Below, piece by piece: positions 1-8,118 of a stretch of DNA of 64,000 nucleotides. The position numbers and the translations under genes are program-made. Origin of the DNA: JANJUB01 sp964586225. GTDB taxonomy: Bacteria; Armatimonadota; Fimbriimonadia; Fimbriimonadales; Fimbriimonadaceae. Under the pieces are notes generated by a model that did no database searches, was not told the origin of the DNA, and saw only the letters and a program-made list of their open reading frames with translations. Location: the NCBI GenBank assembly GCA_964586225.1, contig CAZPHD010000002.1, positions 1-64,000 of the forward strand. The letters run 5' to 3'. How positions within the stretch are numbered: position 1 is the first letter of the stretch; each line of letters begins with the position of its first letter.

Positions 1-178
1 CGAACCCCCCGACGCCCTCATCTCTTGACGATCTCCAAGAGTAGCCGCAGGATGAATCGTGCCTGCGGACATGCGTCGGGACGAACCCCCCGACGCCCTC
101 ATCTCTTGACGATCTCCAAGAGTAGCCGCAGGATGAGTCGTGCCTGCGGACATGCGTCGGACGAACGAGGCCGATGCC
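1..178. repeat. 81-bp tandem repeat with conserved hairpin (two full-length registers, first cut by window edge)
   Basis: The sequence from base 1 repeats from base 82 with a period of 81 and one mismatch over about 78 bases. A third, divergent copy of the hairpin part follows at 150-178. Each copy can form a stem (73-80 with 89-96; 154-160 with 171-177) around a loop containing ACGAAC, followed by CTCAT and a pyrimidine run. A related copy lies at 19908-19953. The element is just downstream of the leftward gene ending at 195, so a transcript-end role is possible. No coding signal is seen. Confidence 0.75.
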
Positions 179-194
179 TCATTTTCCCGAGGGC

Positions 195-1742
195 CTACGG
201 CGCGAACTCGTCCATCATCGTCCGCAACTCGGCAATCCGTGCGTCGTCTGGAAACTGAGCCGCCAACCGATCAAGAGCCGCCCGCTCCTCGGGTCGCCAG
301 GGATACGGAGGATTGATTGGCGTCTTTGCGACCGCCGCGACATGCTGGGCCGCCTCAACCGCCATGCGCGACCTGACCAACAGCGCATCCGCCAACAAAT
401 ACCGAAGCATCGGCACCTCCCGATGGCGTAAGCACTCGTCGATCCAGCGTGCGAAGTCCTCCGAGAACCCTGCCTCCCAAAGCCGAATCGCCACATCAAC
501 CAACGCGTCCGGGTCATGGGTCAGCGGTGCGACAAGCGGGTTCGGTTCCTTGGTCTGCGTCTCCATCTGCAGGAAGCTTTCGGCTCGCAAAACGGGCTCA
601 AGTGGAGCCAAGAAGTGAGCGTTGGGCAGATCTTCTGCGGAGTCGCCTCGATGGAGCGCAGCGCGGAACCACCAAGCGAGCGGATCTTCATGATTGAGGC
701 CGATGGCGTCCTCCATATACCGAAGTGCCGTCTCTGGATCGCCCTGCTGGTTCGCCCGGTAAGCGAGCGCAACCATTGCGGCCGGACGCCGGTCGGCCGC
801 CAAAAGCTCTCGCTGGAGTCGCAACTCCTCCGGATCGGACTCCGACGGCCAGCGAGCCATCTCGTTGCCGTGGGCATCGCGCAACACGAATCCAGACGGA
901 GAGGGGATCTCGATCTCCTCACCGGGACCGAGTTCGAGCACCGCTGAGAGCGTGTCGCCTGCCGAGTCTATGAACGCGGTGACGCCCTCGAGCTGGGTCC
1001 CGGCGTAGAAGGCGCGGCGACTGAGCACCCCCGCCGGCCACGCACCGAGGGCGGCTTCGCGAGTTGGCATGACCAGCGCTTCCCAGCGGTCGCTGAGTCG
1101 ACCCCCCAGTACCTCGCCCCCGCGGTCAACGGCGCCATCCCGAGCGATGGGTAAGACCCCCGCCGATGACACGATACCGACGTGGCCAGTCCACCGAAGT
1201 CCGCTGGTATAGGCGGCTCCAAGCCGGCTACGGTTGAGGGCTTTGAACTCAACCCGGAGGCAAGCGTTGAGATCCGAGAGCGAAAGGCGGGCATGCCAAC
1301 TGATCGGGGTGCCAGCATCGAGCTCTCCGAGGATTACGCCGACTTCCTCTTCGTCTTCGAAGAGTTGGACTTCAAGCGGAGCCAGGGACTGTTTGCGGGC
1401 CTTGCCATGCAAGGTGATCTCAAGCCCTGCCGATAGCCCGAGTGAGTCGCCAAGCCGAAGCTCGTATGTCCCATCCTCTGCCCGCGGAACCTTGAGGCAA
1501 TCCTGGCCATTGAGAGTGAGGCTAATGATTCGTCCACCCAGCCCAGGAATGATGGTTGCGGTCACCCATTCGTTTTGCAAGATGATGGCTTCGAACTCGT
1601 GACGTTGCCGCCCACTGGTCTTTCTCAGGCGGGGTAGTGGGTAGAACGCCCGAGCTACTTCGCCATCGCCCGGCGCAGTCGGAACAGCCTCCACCGCGTC
1701 AATTTCAACCGTTATCCTCTCTTCTCGAACGCGGATCGCCAT
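195..1742 (-). CDS. DUF5107-like protein with C-terminal TPR region
   Basis: The product has 515 residues and no evident signal peptide. The N-terminal 320 or so residues are beta-rich, with a segment around residues 58-75 (VTATIIPGLGGRI) typical of the galactose-mutarotase-like sandwich of DUF5107 proteins. Residues from about 325 onward are helical and TPR-like, including a repeat with ALRYMEDAIGLNHEDPLAWW. Members often sit beside carbohydrate-use genes, but no such partner is adjacent here. It is divergent from the gene at 1781 with only 38 bases between the starts. The family placement is recognition by eye and the substrate is unknown. Confidence 0.7.
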   Translation of the reverse strand: MAIRVREERITVEIDAVEAVPTAPGDGEVARAFYPLPRLRKTSGRQRHEFEAIILQNEWVTATIIPGLGGRIISLTLNGQDCLKVPRAEDGTYELRLGDSLGLSAGLEITLHGKARKQSLAPLEVQLFEDEEEVGVILGELDAGTPISWHARLSLSDLNACLRVEFKALNRSRLGAAYTSGLRWTGHVGIVSSAGVLPIARDGAVDRGGEVLGGRLSDRWEALVMPTREAALGAWPAGVLSRRAFYAGTQLEGVTAFIDSAGDTLSAVLELGPGEEIEIPSPSGFVLRDAHGNEMARWPSESDPEELRLQRELLAADRRPAAMVALAYRANQQGDPETALRYMEDAIGLNHEDPLAWWFRAALHRGDSAEDLPNAHFLAPLEPVLRAESFLQMETQTKEPNPLVAPLTHDPDALVDVAIRLWEAGFSEDFARWIDECLRHREVPMLRYLLADALLVRSRMAVEAAQHVAAVAKTPINPPYPWRPEERAALDRLAAQFPDDARIAELRTMMDEFAP

Positions 1743-1780
1743 AATAGTCGTTAGAAGCGAGAGGTTACCTAGAGAACACG

Positions 1781-2170
1781 ATGGCGACGAAGCTTCAGAA
1801 AGCGGTCCGATTCACGCTCCTGTGGATGCTGGTGCCCGCCGGTTTGGCGGCCATCGGCTACTACGTCATTGGACCGATGATGGGCGCAAACTCGGCGCCC
1901 GTCGAAGAACCGGCGTCGACTTCCGACGACGAGAGCGAGGAGCGCCCCGGCGAGCCTCGGTCGGTTCGATTCTCGCCGCCGGCCGTCGAAGTTTCGGTTA
2001 AGAAGGGCCAAACAATCCGCGATCGGGACATGGTGATTCGGCGCTCTGTTCCGAAGCCCAAGCCGAAGCCCGAGCCCGAGAAACCGCCCGCGGTTCAGCC
2101 TTCCGCGCCCGTGGTCGCGCCACCCACCGGGGGTGCGGAAACCATTCCCGTCGGCGACGGTCAGCCTTAG
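1781..2170 (+). CDS. Proline-rich single-pass membrane protein, function unknown
   Basis: The product has 129 residues. A hydrophobic segment near residues 13-34 (LLWMLVPAGLAAIGYYVIG) looks like an N-terminal membrane anchor. An acidic Ser/Asp/Glu linker follows, then a short beta-like segment (VEVSVKKGQTIRDRDMVIR). The C-terminus is rich in Pro and Lys (KPKPKPEPEKPP) and could span the periplasm. The short KKGQTIRDRDMV stretch recalls SAF/LysM-like phrasing but is too short to assign. Its stop overlaps the stop of the opposing gene through the shared tetranucleotide TTAG at 2167-2170. Confidence 0.65.
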   Translation: MATKLQKAVRFTLLWMLVPAGLAAIGYYVIGPMMGANSAPVEEPASTSDDESEERPGEPRSVRFSPPAVEVSVKKGQTIRDRDMVIRRSVPKPKPKPEPEKPPAVQPSAPVVAPPTGGAETIPVGDGQP

Positions 2171-3540
2171 CCGCGACCCTTGCGGGTTGATTTTCGACTG
2201 GGGAGGGGCTTCGATCGCGCGGGAATCGCCGCGGGTTGCGTCAGCGATGAATCCTGCAGGTAATCCTTGCGGAAACGCACTCCCTCGACGATCTCTCGCT
2301 CAAACTTCACGAGCTCGCTGATCGACTTGATTCCGTATTGATCGGCGACCTGCTGAGCCACGGTGGGTAGCGGAGTGATCTTGCCGAGGTTCACTTTGCG
2401 ATCCATGACCGTTGCCATGCCGGCCTCTGAGCGGACCAAATCGGCGACCCGCACATTGACCGTTTGACCCCCGAGTTTTAGCGAAAACGTCTCGCTGTCG
2501 GGGAAGTACTGCGCCTTGGCTTCTTGAAGCTGCGCAACCCGGAACGGCTTGCTCACCCGACCAGCACGCTGGAAAACGGCAATCAATCGCTTGTCGCGAA
2601 TGATCTGCTTCGCGGCAAAGTAGCCTTCGAGTTCGCTACCGTCGTTCAGGTTCAGCACGACGAGCGTGCCGTCCTCTTTGACGTCCATTCCAAACTGGCG
2701 GAAATCCGCATCAAATGACGCGGCATCATTCAGCTTTTGCCGTTGCATGACCGCTCCCAGCGAACCGGCACCTTTAGAGAGGCACGCAAACTGGATGAAG
2801 CCCACCGAAACATAGCCGGTGTCGTAGGTGTTGACCGAATCAAACCCGCCTTCGAGGCGCGACACCGCATTCATCACCTTGCGCTCGCTGACCGAAATGC
2901 CCGCCTGGGCAAAGAGATCTTCGACTTCGGTGTTGGGCACCTTACTCAAGGGGGTTCCACCGTGCATCACGCCTTCTGCCGCCCGATAATACGGATAGCG
3001 GTGCTTCATCGCAGGGTTGTCAACCAGGGAAATCTTAAGCCCGTCGTGGAAGACGACGTCGTGCTGGCGGGGCTGGACGGCGAGCACGAACTCAGGCGCA
3101 TCGCCTACCAGCATGCGGAGCGATTCGGGGATCGCGCCGGGCAACTGCGGTTCCGAACCCGCCGCTTCGACCTTCAAACCGAGCTTGGCGTTCTCAGCGT
3201 TTGCCGCACGAGTGGCCTGCCACTTGTCGTAGGCGATCTTCGCTTCGATCCAATCTTCCCACTGCTTCTCTCGCTCGTTGCGAGGAGCGGGGACAACAAA
3301 GATCTTGCCGTAGCCGCGCTTGTTGTTGTATGCCCAAAGCCACAGACTGCCTTCCGGCGTGTACCTGGTGACCCACGGTTGCTTCAGCGCGTCAGGTTGA
3401 CGCACCTCGTAGCGGCCCTGCTCAGACCAATACGCGAGAATGCGCTCCTTCTCCGAAGGATTAAAGCCGGCGACGCTCAGCCCACCCAGACTCAGCAATA
3501 CACCAGCGACGAAACCACGATTCACCCACCCAATATCCAT
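2167..3540 (-). CDS. Exported protein with lysozyme-like segment
   Basis: The product has 457 residues and an N-terminal signal-peptide-like hydrophobic stretch (residues 8-26). Around residues 225-255 there is an ERKVMNAVSRLEGGFDSVN stretch followed shortly by GYVSVGFIQFA. A Glu followed by a Gly/Ser-rich turn and GxxQF is what lysozyme-like peptidoglycan hydrolases show at the active site, so a muramidase-like role in the envelope is suggested. The C-terminus is basic and Ser/Pro-rich. The gene follows hslU on the same strand after 49 bases and may be co-transcribed. The enzyme assignment is inference. Confidence 0.6.
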   Translation of the reverse strand: MDIGWVNRGFVAGVLLSLGGLSVAGFNPSEKERILAYWSEQGRYEVRQPDALKQPWVTRYTPEGSLWLWAYNNKRGYGKIFVVPAPRNEREKQWEDWIEAKIAYDKWQATRAANAENAKLGLKVEAAGSEPQLPGAIPESLRMLVGDAPEFVLAVQPRQHDVVFHDGLKISLVDNPAMKHRYPYYRAAEGVMHGGTPLSKVPNTEVEDLFAQAGISVSERKVMNAVSRLEGGFDSVNTYDTGYVSVGFIQFACLSKGAGSLGAVMQRQKLNDAASFDADFRQFGMDVKEDGTLVVLNLNDGSELEGYFAAKQIIRDKRLIAVFQRAGRVSKPFRVAQLQEAKAQYFPDSETFSLKLGGQTVNVRVADLVRSEAGMATVMDRKVNLGKITPLPTVAQQVADQYGIKSISELVKFEREIVEGVRFRKDYLQDSSLTQPAAIPARSKPLPSRKSTRKGRG

Positions 3541-3589
3541 GGCTAGTCGTTGCCTTCCATAGCAACCCTACGAGGGGCCCCCGTTATCC

Positions 3590-5044
3590 TTACAGTATAT
3601 ATCGGTTCGCGTCGAGATTCTTCACCAATGTGAGAATCTTTGATCGAACCGTTTCGTCGTCGATGTTCACAGGCTTCGTGCCACATTCCGGCGCCTCGAA
3701 GAGGAGATCTTCCAGCAGGCGCTCCATGATCGTGTGCAAACGCCGGGCGCCGATGTTCTCTGCCTTCTTGTTCACTTCAGACGCGCAATACGCAATGACG
3801 TCGAGTGCCCCTTCGGTGAAGGTGATCTCAATGCCCTCGGTGGCGAGGAGCTTCTCATACTGCTTGGTAAGGGCGTTGCGGGGTTCGCGTAGGATTCGGC
3901 GGAAGTCGGCCTCGCCCAAGTCTTCCAGCGTCACGCGGATCGGAAGTCGGCCCTGCAGTTCGGGGATGAGGTCGCTCGGACTCGCCATGTGGAAGGCACC
4001 CGCGGCGATGAACAGAATGTGATCGGTGCGGACCGGCCCGAACTTCGTCGGCACTGTCGATCCCTCGATGATCGGCAGCAAATCCCGCTGCACGCCCTCT
4101 CGGGAAACATCGGGCCCGGAGCCTTCGCTCTTAATCGCGACCTTGTCGAGCTCGTCAAGGAAGACGATGCCCGTCTGCTCGGTTCGCTCGATTGCCTCGC
4201 GATGGATGCTGCCTTTGTCAATCATCGTGGTCGCTTCAAGATCGACCATGAGCGGGCGGGCATCAGCGACGGTGAGGCGACGAGTGACGGTGCGCGTGCC
4301 AAAGCCGCCCACGCTATCGAGGCCCATCTCCTCCATGCCCTGAGCCGAAAAGACTTGAACGAACGGCTGATTGGGCTCTTCGGTGTCGACCTCGACGAAC
4401 TCGCCGTCGAGTTCGCCCGCCCGAAGCTGGGCGCGAAGGGTTTCTCGCTTTTCTTGTCGCTCACGTTCAGCCTTTTCGGGGTCGTAGGCTTCGACTTCCT
4501 CGTCGCTCACGGGTTCGGATTCAGGCTCGGTTTGCGCGGGCAAAGCCCCACCGAACGCTTCGAAGGCCTGGCGGAAGAGATTGTCGGTAAAGCTCGGCGC
4601 AGGAGATCGCTCGGCGTGGCCCGATTCAAGCAGATCAAGCAACCGCTCTTCGGCGCGCTCTTCGGCTTGCTTTTGGACGGTGTCGGCACGCTCACGCTCG
4701 ACGAGGCGCACCGCGTTGGCCACGAGCTCACGAATGATCGATTCAACGTCGCGCCCGACATAGCCGACTTCGGTGAACTTGGTGGCTTCGACCTTCACGA
4801 AAGGGGCTCGCGAGAGCTGAGCGAGACGGCGGGCGATCTCGGTTTTGCCGACGCCGGTCGGCCCCATCATGAGGATGTTCTTGGGCAGAATGTCGTCGCG
4901 TTCGCCGGGGGCGACCTGTTGTCGGCGGTAGCGATTTCGGAGCGCCACCGCAACCGCGCGCTTGGCGGCGGACTGGCCGACGATGTACTTATCGAGCTCG
5001 GCCACGATCTGGCGGGGGGTGAGATCTTCAACGGGGAGGCGCAT
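3590..5044 (-). CDS. hslU: HslU, ATPase subunit of the HslUV protease
   Basis: The product has 484 residues, somewhat longer than the usual 440-460. It is a AAA+ unfoldase that feeds substrates to the HslV peptidase in the cytoplasm. Visible are the N-terminal TPRQIVAELDKYIVGQ segment, Walker A GPTGVGKT at residues 61-68, a pore-type GYVGRDVESIIREL segment, a charged I-domain at about residues 115-240, Walker B VFLDELDK, and the conserved C-terminal RYIL tail that docks into HslV. No hslV is adjacent: upstream lies divergent folK and downstream the lysozyme-like gene. Confidence 0.97.
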   Translation of the reverse strand: MRLPVEDLTPRQIVAELDKYIVGQSAAKRAVAVALRNRYRRQQVAPGERDDILPKNILMMGPTGVGKTEIARRLAQLSRAPFVKVEATKFTEVGYVGRDVESIIRELVANAVRLVERERADTVQKQAEERAEERLLDLLESGHAERSPAPSFTDNLFRQAFEAFGGALPAQTEPESEPVSDEEVEAYDPEKAERERQEKRETLRAQLRAGELDGEFVEVDTEEPNQPFVQVFSAQGMEEMGLDSVGGFGTRTVTRRLTVADARPLMVDLEATTMIDKGSIHREAIERTEQTGIVFLDELDKVAIKSEGSGPDVSREGVQRDLLPIIEGSTVPTKFGPVRTDHILFIAAGAFHMASPSDLIPELQGRLPIRVTLEDLGEADFRRILREPRNALTKQYEKLLATEGIEITFTEGALDVIAYCASEVNKKAENIGARRLHTIMERLLEDLLFEAPECGTKPVNIDDETVRSKILTLVKNLDANRYIL

Positions 5045-5086
5045 AGAGTTAGGTTGTACCCGCGCGATGCGGTAAACCTAGGGCCG

Positions 5087-5545
5087 ATGACGCAGGTGGC
5101 GATCGGTTTGGGCAGCAATGTGGGCGATCGCCGGGCGCACATTTCGGCAGCGTTGGAGTTGCTGTCTCACGTGGTGGATGACCTGCGAGTGAGCACGCTC
5201 ATCGAAACCGAGCCGATGTACGTCACCGATCAGCCGGCCTACCTGAACGGCGCGGCGATGGGCTTCACTTCACTCGGGCCACTGGAGTTGCTGGCTCGCT
5301 TGAAGGCGATTGAGCGTGAAGTGGGGCGAACGCCGACGGCGCGCTATGGCCCGCGGGAGATTGACTTGGACCTGCTGGCCTATGGGCGGGTCCAGTTTCG
5401 CTCGCCAGGGCGGTTGGAAGTTCCCCACCCGCGGACGCCCGAGCGCAGCTTTGTGCTGGTGCCGCTGGCGGAGCTGGATCCGGAGTTGTACTTGCCGGGG
5501 CTCGGGGTGGTGGAGGAGTTGGTGATTGTCGAGACCGCAATGTAG
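5087..5545 (+). CDS. folK: HPPK, 6-hydroxymethyl-7,8-dihydropterin pyrophosphokinase
   Basis: The product has 152 residues and transfers pyrophosphate from ATP to 6-hydroxymethyl-dihydropterin in folate synthesis. The family signature is clear: IGLGSNVGDR near the start, ETEPMYVTDQPAYLNGA, the RYGPREIDLDLLAYG block and the HPRTPERSFVLVPLAE block. The ATG at 5087 places IGLGSN at residues 5-10 as in other HPPKs; a much longer open frame upstream is only the antisense of hslU. A GGTAAACC box lies 8 bases before the start. The gene is divergent from hslU. Confidence 0.96.
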   Translation: MTQVAIGLGSNVGDRRAHISAALELLSHVVDDLRVSTLIETEPMYVTDQPAYLNGAAMGFTSLGPLELLARLKAIEREVGRTPTARYGPREIDLDLLAYGRVQFRSPGRLEVPHPRTPERSFVLVPLAELDPELYLPGLGVVEELVIVETAM

Positions 5546-5651
5546 CACATGCAGAGCGCTAGACGAGTCGGGCAGATCCGATGCCGAACAATTGGCCCAT
5601 GCCCATCTTCGGGGTCCCTTCTCGGTGTATTCTCTGCGAGTGAGAACGAGG

Positions 5652-6551
5652 ATGCCAGCGCCCAGGTTTGGAATCGGAGAGTGGTACGGGCAGCTTTTCG
5701 ACAAGCTGACGGTAGCCGAACGGCAGGAGCTGAGCATGCGCGCGATCGGGTCCATTGAACAACCGCTCTGCCCATTTCGCCGACCAGTAAACGGCAGAAC
5801 TCAACTCTGTACCAAGAAAGGCGGAGTATGCTCCCTCCAGCTGTACGAGAGCGAAGATGGAATTGAAGGACGGTTGCCAGACGATCATCGCCGCAGCCTG
5901 CGTACGGTCTGTCCTTACCGCTTCGAGGAAGCTAACACGGTGCATCAGTGGGTCTCTGAAGTGTTGTTGGAAACAAGCGAGGCTCTAGAAATTGCGCAGG
6001 TTGGATTTCTTAGACCCGAGGGTGGCGAAGCGGGCTCGACAGACGACGTGGGTCGGATTGATCTCGTGCTAGTACATCCAGAGTTAGACCCTTTGCGCTG
6101 GTGTGCCGTTGAGATGCAAGCCGTTTACTTCTCAGGAAAGGAGATGAAGTGGGAGTATGATCTCGCGCGTGAGTACGCGGGGGCAAGCGTGCCATTCCCG
6201 GCCAAGAATCACAGACCCGACTATCGAAGCAGTGGCCCAAAGCGGCTGATGCCTCAACTTCAGACAAAGGTTCCGACGCTTCGCCGCTGGGGAAAGAAGA
6301 TGGCGGTCGTTGTCGACGAGGGATTCTTCTCTTCGCTCGGGAAGATGGACAACGTTTCCGATCCATCCAACGCAGACATCGCTTGGTTCGTTGTCAAGCT
6401 AACTCGCGGTAGTCGGGTCGCGAAACTAGAGCCTGCGTTCCATCGATTCACTACGCTAGAGCGGGCGGTGGAAGGCTTAACGGCCGGGCTACCTGTGAGC
6501 CTGGGTCAATTCGAGTTGACCCTTCGAACGAAGCTCAATCGACGCCGCTAG
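5652..6551 (+). CDS. NotI-family type II restriction endonuclease
   Basis: The product has about 299 residues. It begins with FGIGEWYGQ, then shows CPF, LCTKKGGVCS and a later VCPY, giving four cysteines arranged like the metal-binding knot of NotI-type enzymes. An Asp in GRIDLVLVHPE and the later AVEMQAVYFSG (an ExQ arrangement) match the variant PD-(D/E)XK site of that family. It should cut unmethylated DNA at a G+C-rich site, with specificity unknown. The ATG at 5652 puts FGIGEWYG near the N-terminus; an in-frame GTG at 5640 is an alternative. It is convergent with the methyltransferase and shares the CTAG stop tetranucleotide. The region looks more A+T-rich than its neighbours. Confidence 0.85.
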   Translation: MPAPRFGIGEWYGQLFDKLTVAERQELSMRAIGSIEQPLCPFRRPVNGRTQLCTKKGGVCSLQLYESEDGIEGRLPDDHRRSLRTVCPYRFEEANTVHQWVSEVLLETSEALEIAQVGFLRPEGGEAGSTDDVGRIDLVLVHPELDPLRWCAVEMQAVYFSGKEMKWEYDLAREYAGASVPFPAKNHRPDYRSSGPKRLMPQLQTKVPTLRRWGKKMAVVVDEGFFSSLGKMDNVSDPSNADIAWFVVKLTRGSRVAKLEPAFHRFTTLERAVEGLTAGLPVSLGQFELTLRTKLNRRR

Positions 6552-7639
6552 CCGACCTGGCGGGTTGGTACCCAAGACAGATCCCGCGAAATGAGCAGCT
6601 CGAACTTCCTCTCGTGATGAGTGCTCTTCATCGGGACTAGCTCAAAGTCGAAACCGAACTCGATGGCCAACGCTTGGATTTCCTCCGAGTGATCGTAGGT
6701 GATCAGCGTGGGGCCCTTAGCCTTGGCGAGAAGTCTGAACAGGGCTCTATGGTCAATGTCGTGAAAACGATACAGCCTCCTACCTGCCTTCGGGTATGGC
6801 GGGTCCACGAAGAAGGCTACGTTGGTCTCGCCCAAGGACCTTTCTATCGCTTCGAAGCCGTCCGCTTGATCAAATGAGATGGATGATGCGTGATCGTTAA
6901 GGTCTCGAATTCGCTTGATGATTGTTTCGGGATACCAGCGAGATGCAATTCCCTTGCCTGCTTCGCCTTCCTTGACAAGTCCAGCACCTGGAGCGAGAAT
7001 GCCCCCTCGGCTGACTCGATTCCGAACTACAGTCTGAAAGGCTCGATCGAGATCGGATTCGGGTGTTCTGGACAATTCCGCTCGCACATGATCAGGATCG
7101 CAGGTAAAACCTGCGATAAGTTCACAAAGCTCGTTTACATGGCCGTTCAATGCTACTCGCCACACTGACGAGATGTCTGGATCAAGCTCAACGAGAAGCA
7201 CCCGCTTCGCAAGCTTCTCAAAGGCGGCTGTCAAGCTTATGCTGCCTCCTCCAGCAAAGGGTTCAATCAAGAGGTCTGGAGCGGCCGGCAGGGACCGAAG
7301 CCAAAGGCGAGCATATGGGATCAGCCATGTCTTGCCTCCCGGATATCGGAAGGGGCTTCTCTTCGGCACGGTTGAAACGTTGACGATCGCTTGGAGTTCT
7401 GCTTCGGTGAATAGCGTCTGAATTGGCTCGTGTGCTTTCGCCGGGTTGGAGGACTGGCGCCCATACCGGTTTGCCCTGAATCGTTCAACATCCCCCGCAT
7501 CAATCACCCAGTCGCGGCCATGCCTGGTCGCGCTTAGCGTCCCTTTGCGAATCAGGAGGCGCAAGTGCTGAACAGTGCACCCGAGCATTTCAGCTGCCCG
7601 CCTCGACGTTATCCACGCTTGCGACCGATACTCTTCCAT
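6548..7639 (-). CDS. HTH-fused Dam-type adenine-N6 DNA methyltransferase
   Basis: The product has 363 residues from the ATG at 7639; an in-frame upstream start would extend it to 7666. Residues about 8-58 form an excisionase/MerR-like helix-turn-helix (SRRAAEMLGCTVQHLRLLIRKG). The rest is a D12-class methyltransferase with FRYPGGK (SAM site), EPFAGGGS, VELDP and the catalytic DPPY. It should methylate adenine and protect DNA from the adjacent nuclease. The HTH may add DNA recognition or autoregulation. The two genes converge and overlap by four bases. Confidence 0.9.
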   Translation of the reverse strand: MEEYRSQAWITSRRAAEMLGCTVQHLRLLIRKGTLSATRHGRDWVIDAGDVERFRANRYGRQSSNPAKAHEPIQTLFTEAELQAIVNVSTVPKRSPFRYPGGKTWLIPYARLWLRSLPAAPDLLIEPFAGGGSISLTAAFEKLAKRVLLVELDPDISSVWRVALNGHVNELCELIAGFTCDPDHVRAELSRTPESDLDRAFQTVVRNRVSRGGILAPGAGLVKEGEAGKGIASRWYPETIIKRIRDLNDHASSISFDQADGFEAIERSLGETNVAFFVDPPYPKAGRRLYRFHDIDHRALFRLLAKAKGPTLITYDHSEEIQALAIEFGFDFELVPMKSTHHERKFELLISRDLSWVPTRQVG

Positions 7640-7740
7640 ATTCCCAAGAGAATACACGAAATGCACGGTCGCGCCTATTGCCTGAGCATTCAGAAGCGCA
7701 AACCATAAAGTTGCACATTGCGACAGCAGCGCCTGGTTGA

Positions 7741-8013
7741 AGCCGGAGTGGACATCGAGAACCGTCGCTGGCAGTTCTTCGACACCAACGTCTCTGGTTC
7801 ACTACAGGAGTCGGAGCCTCCCCCCTCCAGTTCGGGTCCGAGATACTCACTCCCAAGCGGGGCCGGCGCGTGCTGCTCTTCAGCGATCCCTGTGTAATGT
7901 CGGGGATTTACAACGCGACGTCGGGGCGACTGGAGGTTGAGTTGTCGAAGAGCACGTTGTACTTGGAACCGGATCATGGGCTAGCCAAGGCCCTTGAACG
8001 CTCGGTCCGCTGA
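7741..8013 (+). pseudogene. 3' remnant of an unidentified gene
   Basis: A frame open from 7741 ends with TGA at 8011-8013. Its last part reads like a genuine protein C-terminus, including GRRVLLFSDPCVMSG, SGRLEVELSKSTLYLEPDHG and LAKALERSVR. There is no usable start before the ATG at 7897, and a stop at 7738-7740 cuts the frame, so this looks like the tail of a truncated or frameshifted gene. The family is not recognised; the beta-rich end would suit an exported enzyme. It sits at the right edge of the restriction-modification block and may be a scar of insertion. The remainder of 7640-8118 shows nothing else firm. Confidence 0.4.
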
Positions 8014-8118
8014 TATCTACCTTGGCCTTCGGTCCATCCAAGTCAACTGGTACACTCAAATCCTGACGAGGCTGAGTTGACAAGCCAGACCTAGGCGTCG
8101 GCCGATCCTCTTGCCTCC

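Noticed and set aside
1..178. CRISPR array at the left edge
   Set aside because: Period 81 with repeats that are nearly identical throughout leaves no unique spacers; this is a tandem hairpin repeat.
3989..5545. Long rightward open frame of 518 codons covering hslU and folK
   Set aside because: Its first two thirds are the antisense of hslU. Only the part from the ATG at 5087 has HPPK motifs, so folK was annotated alone.
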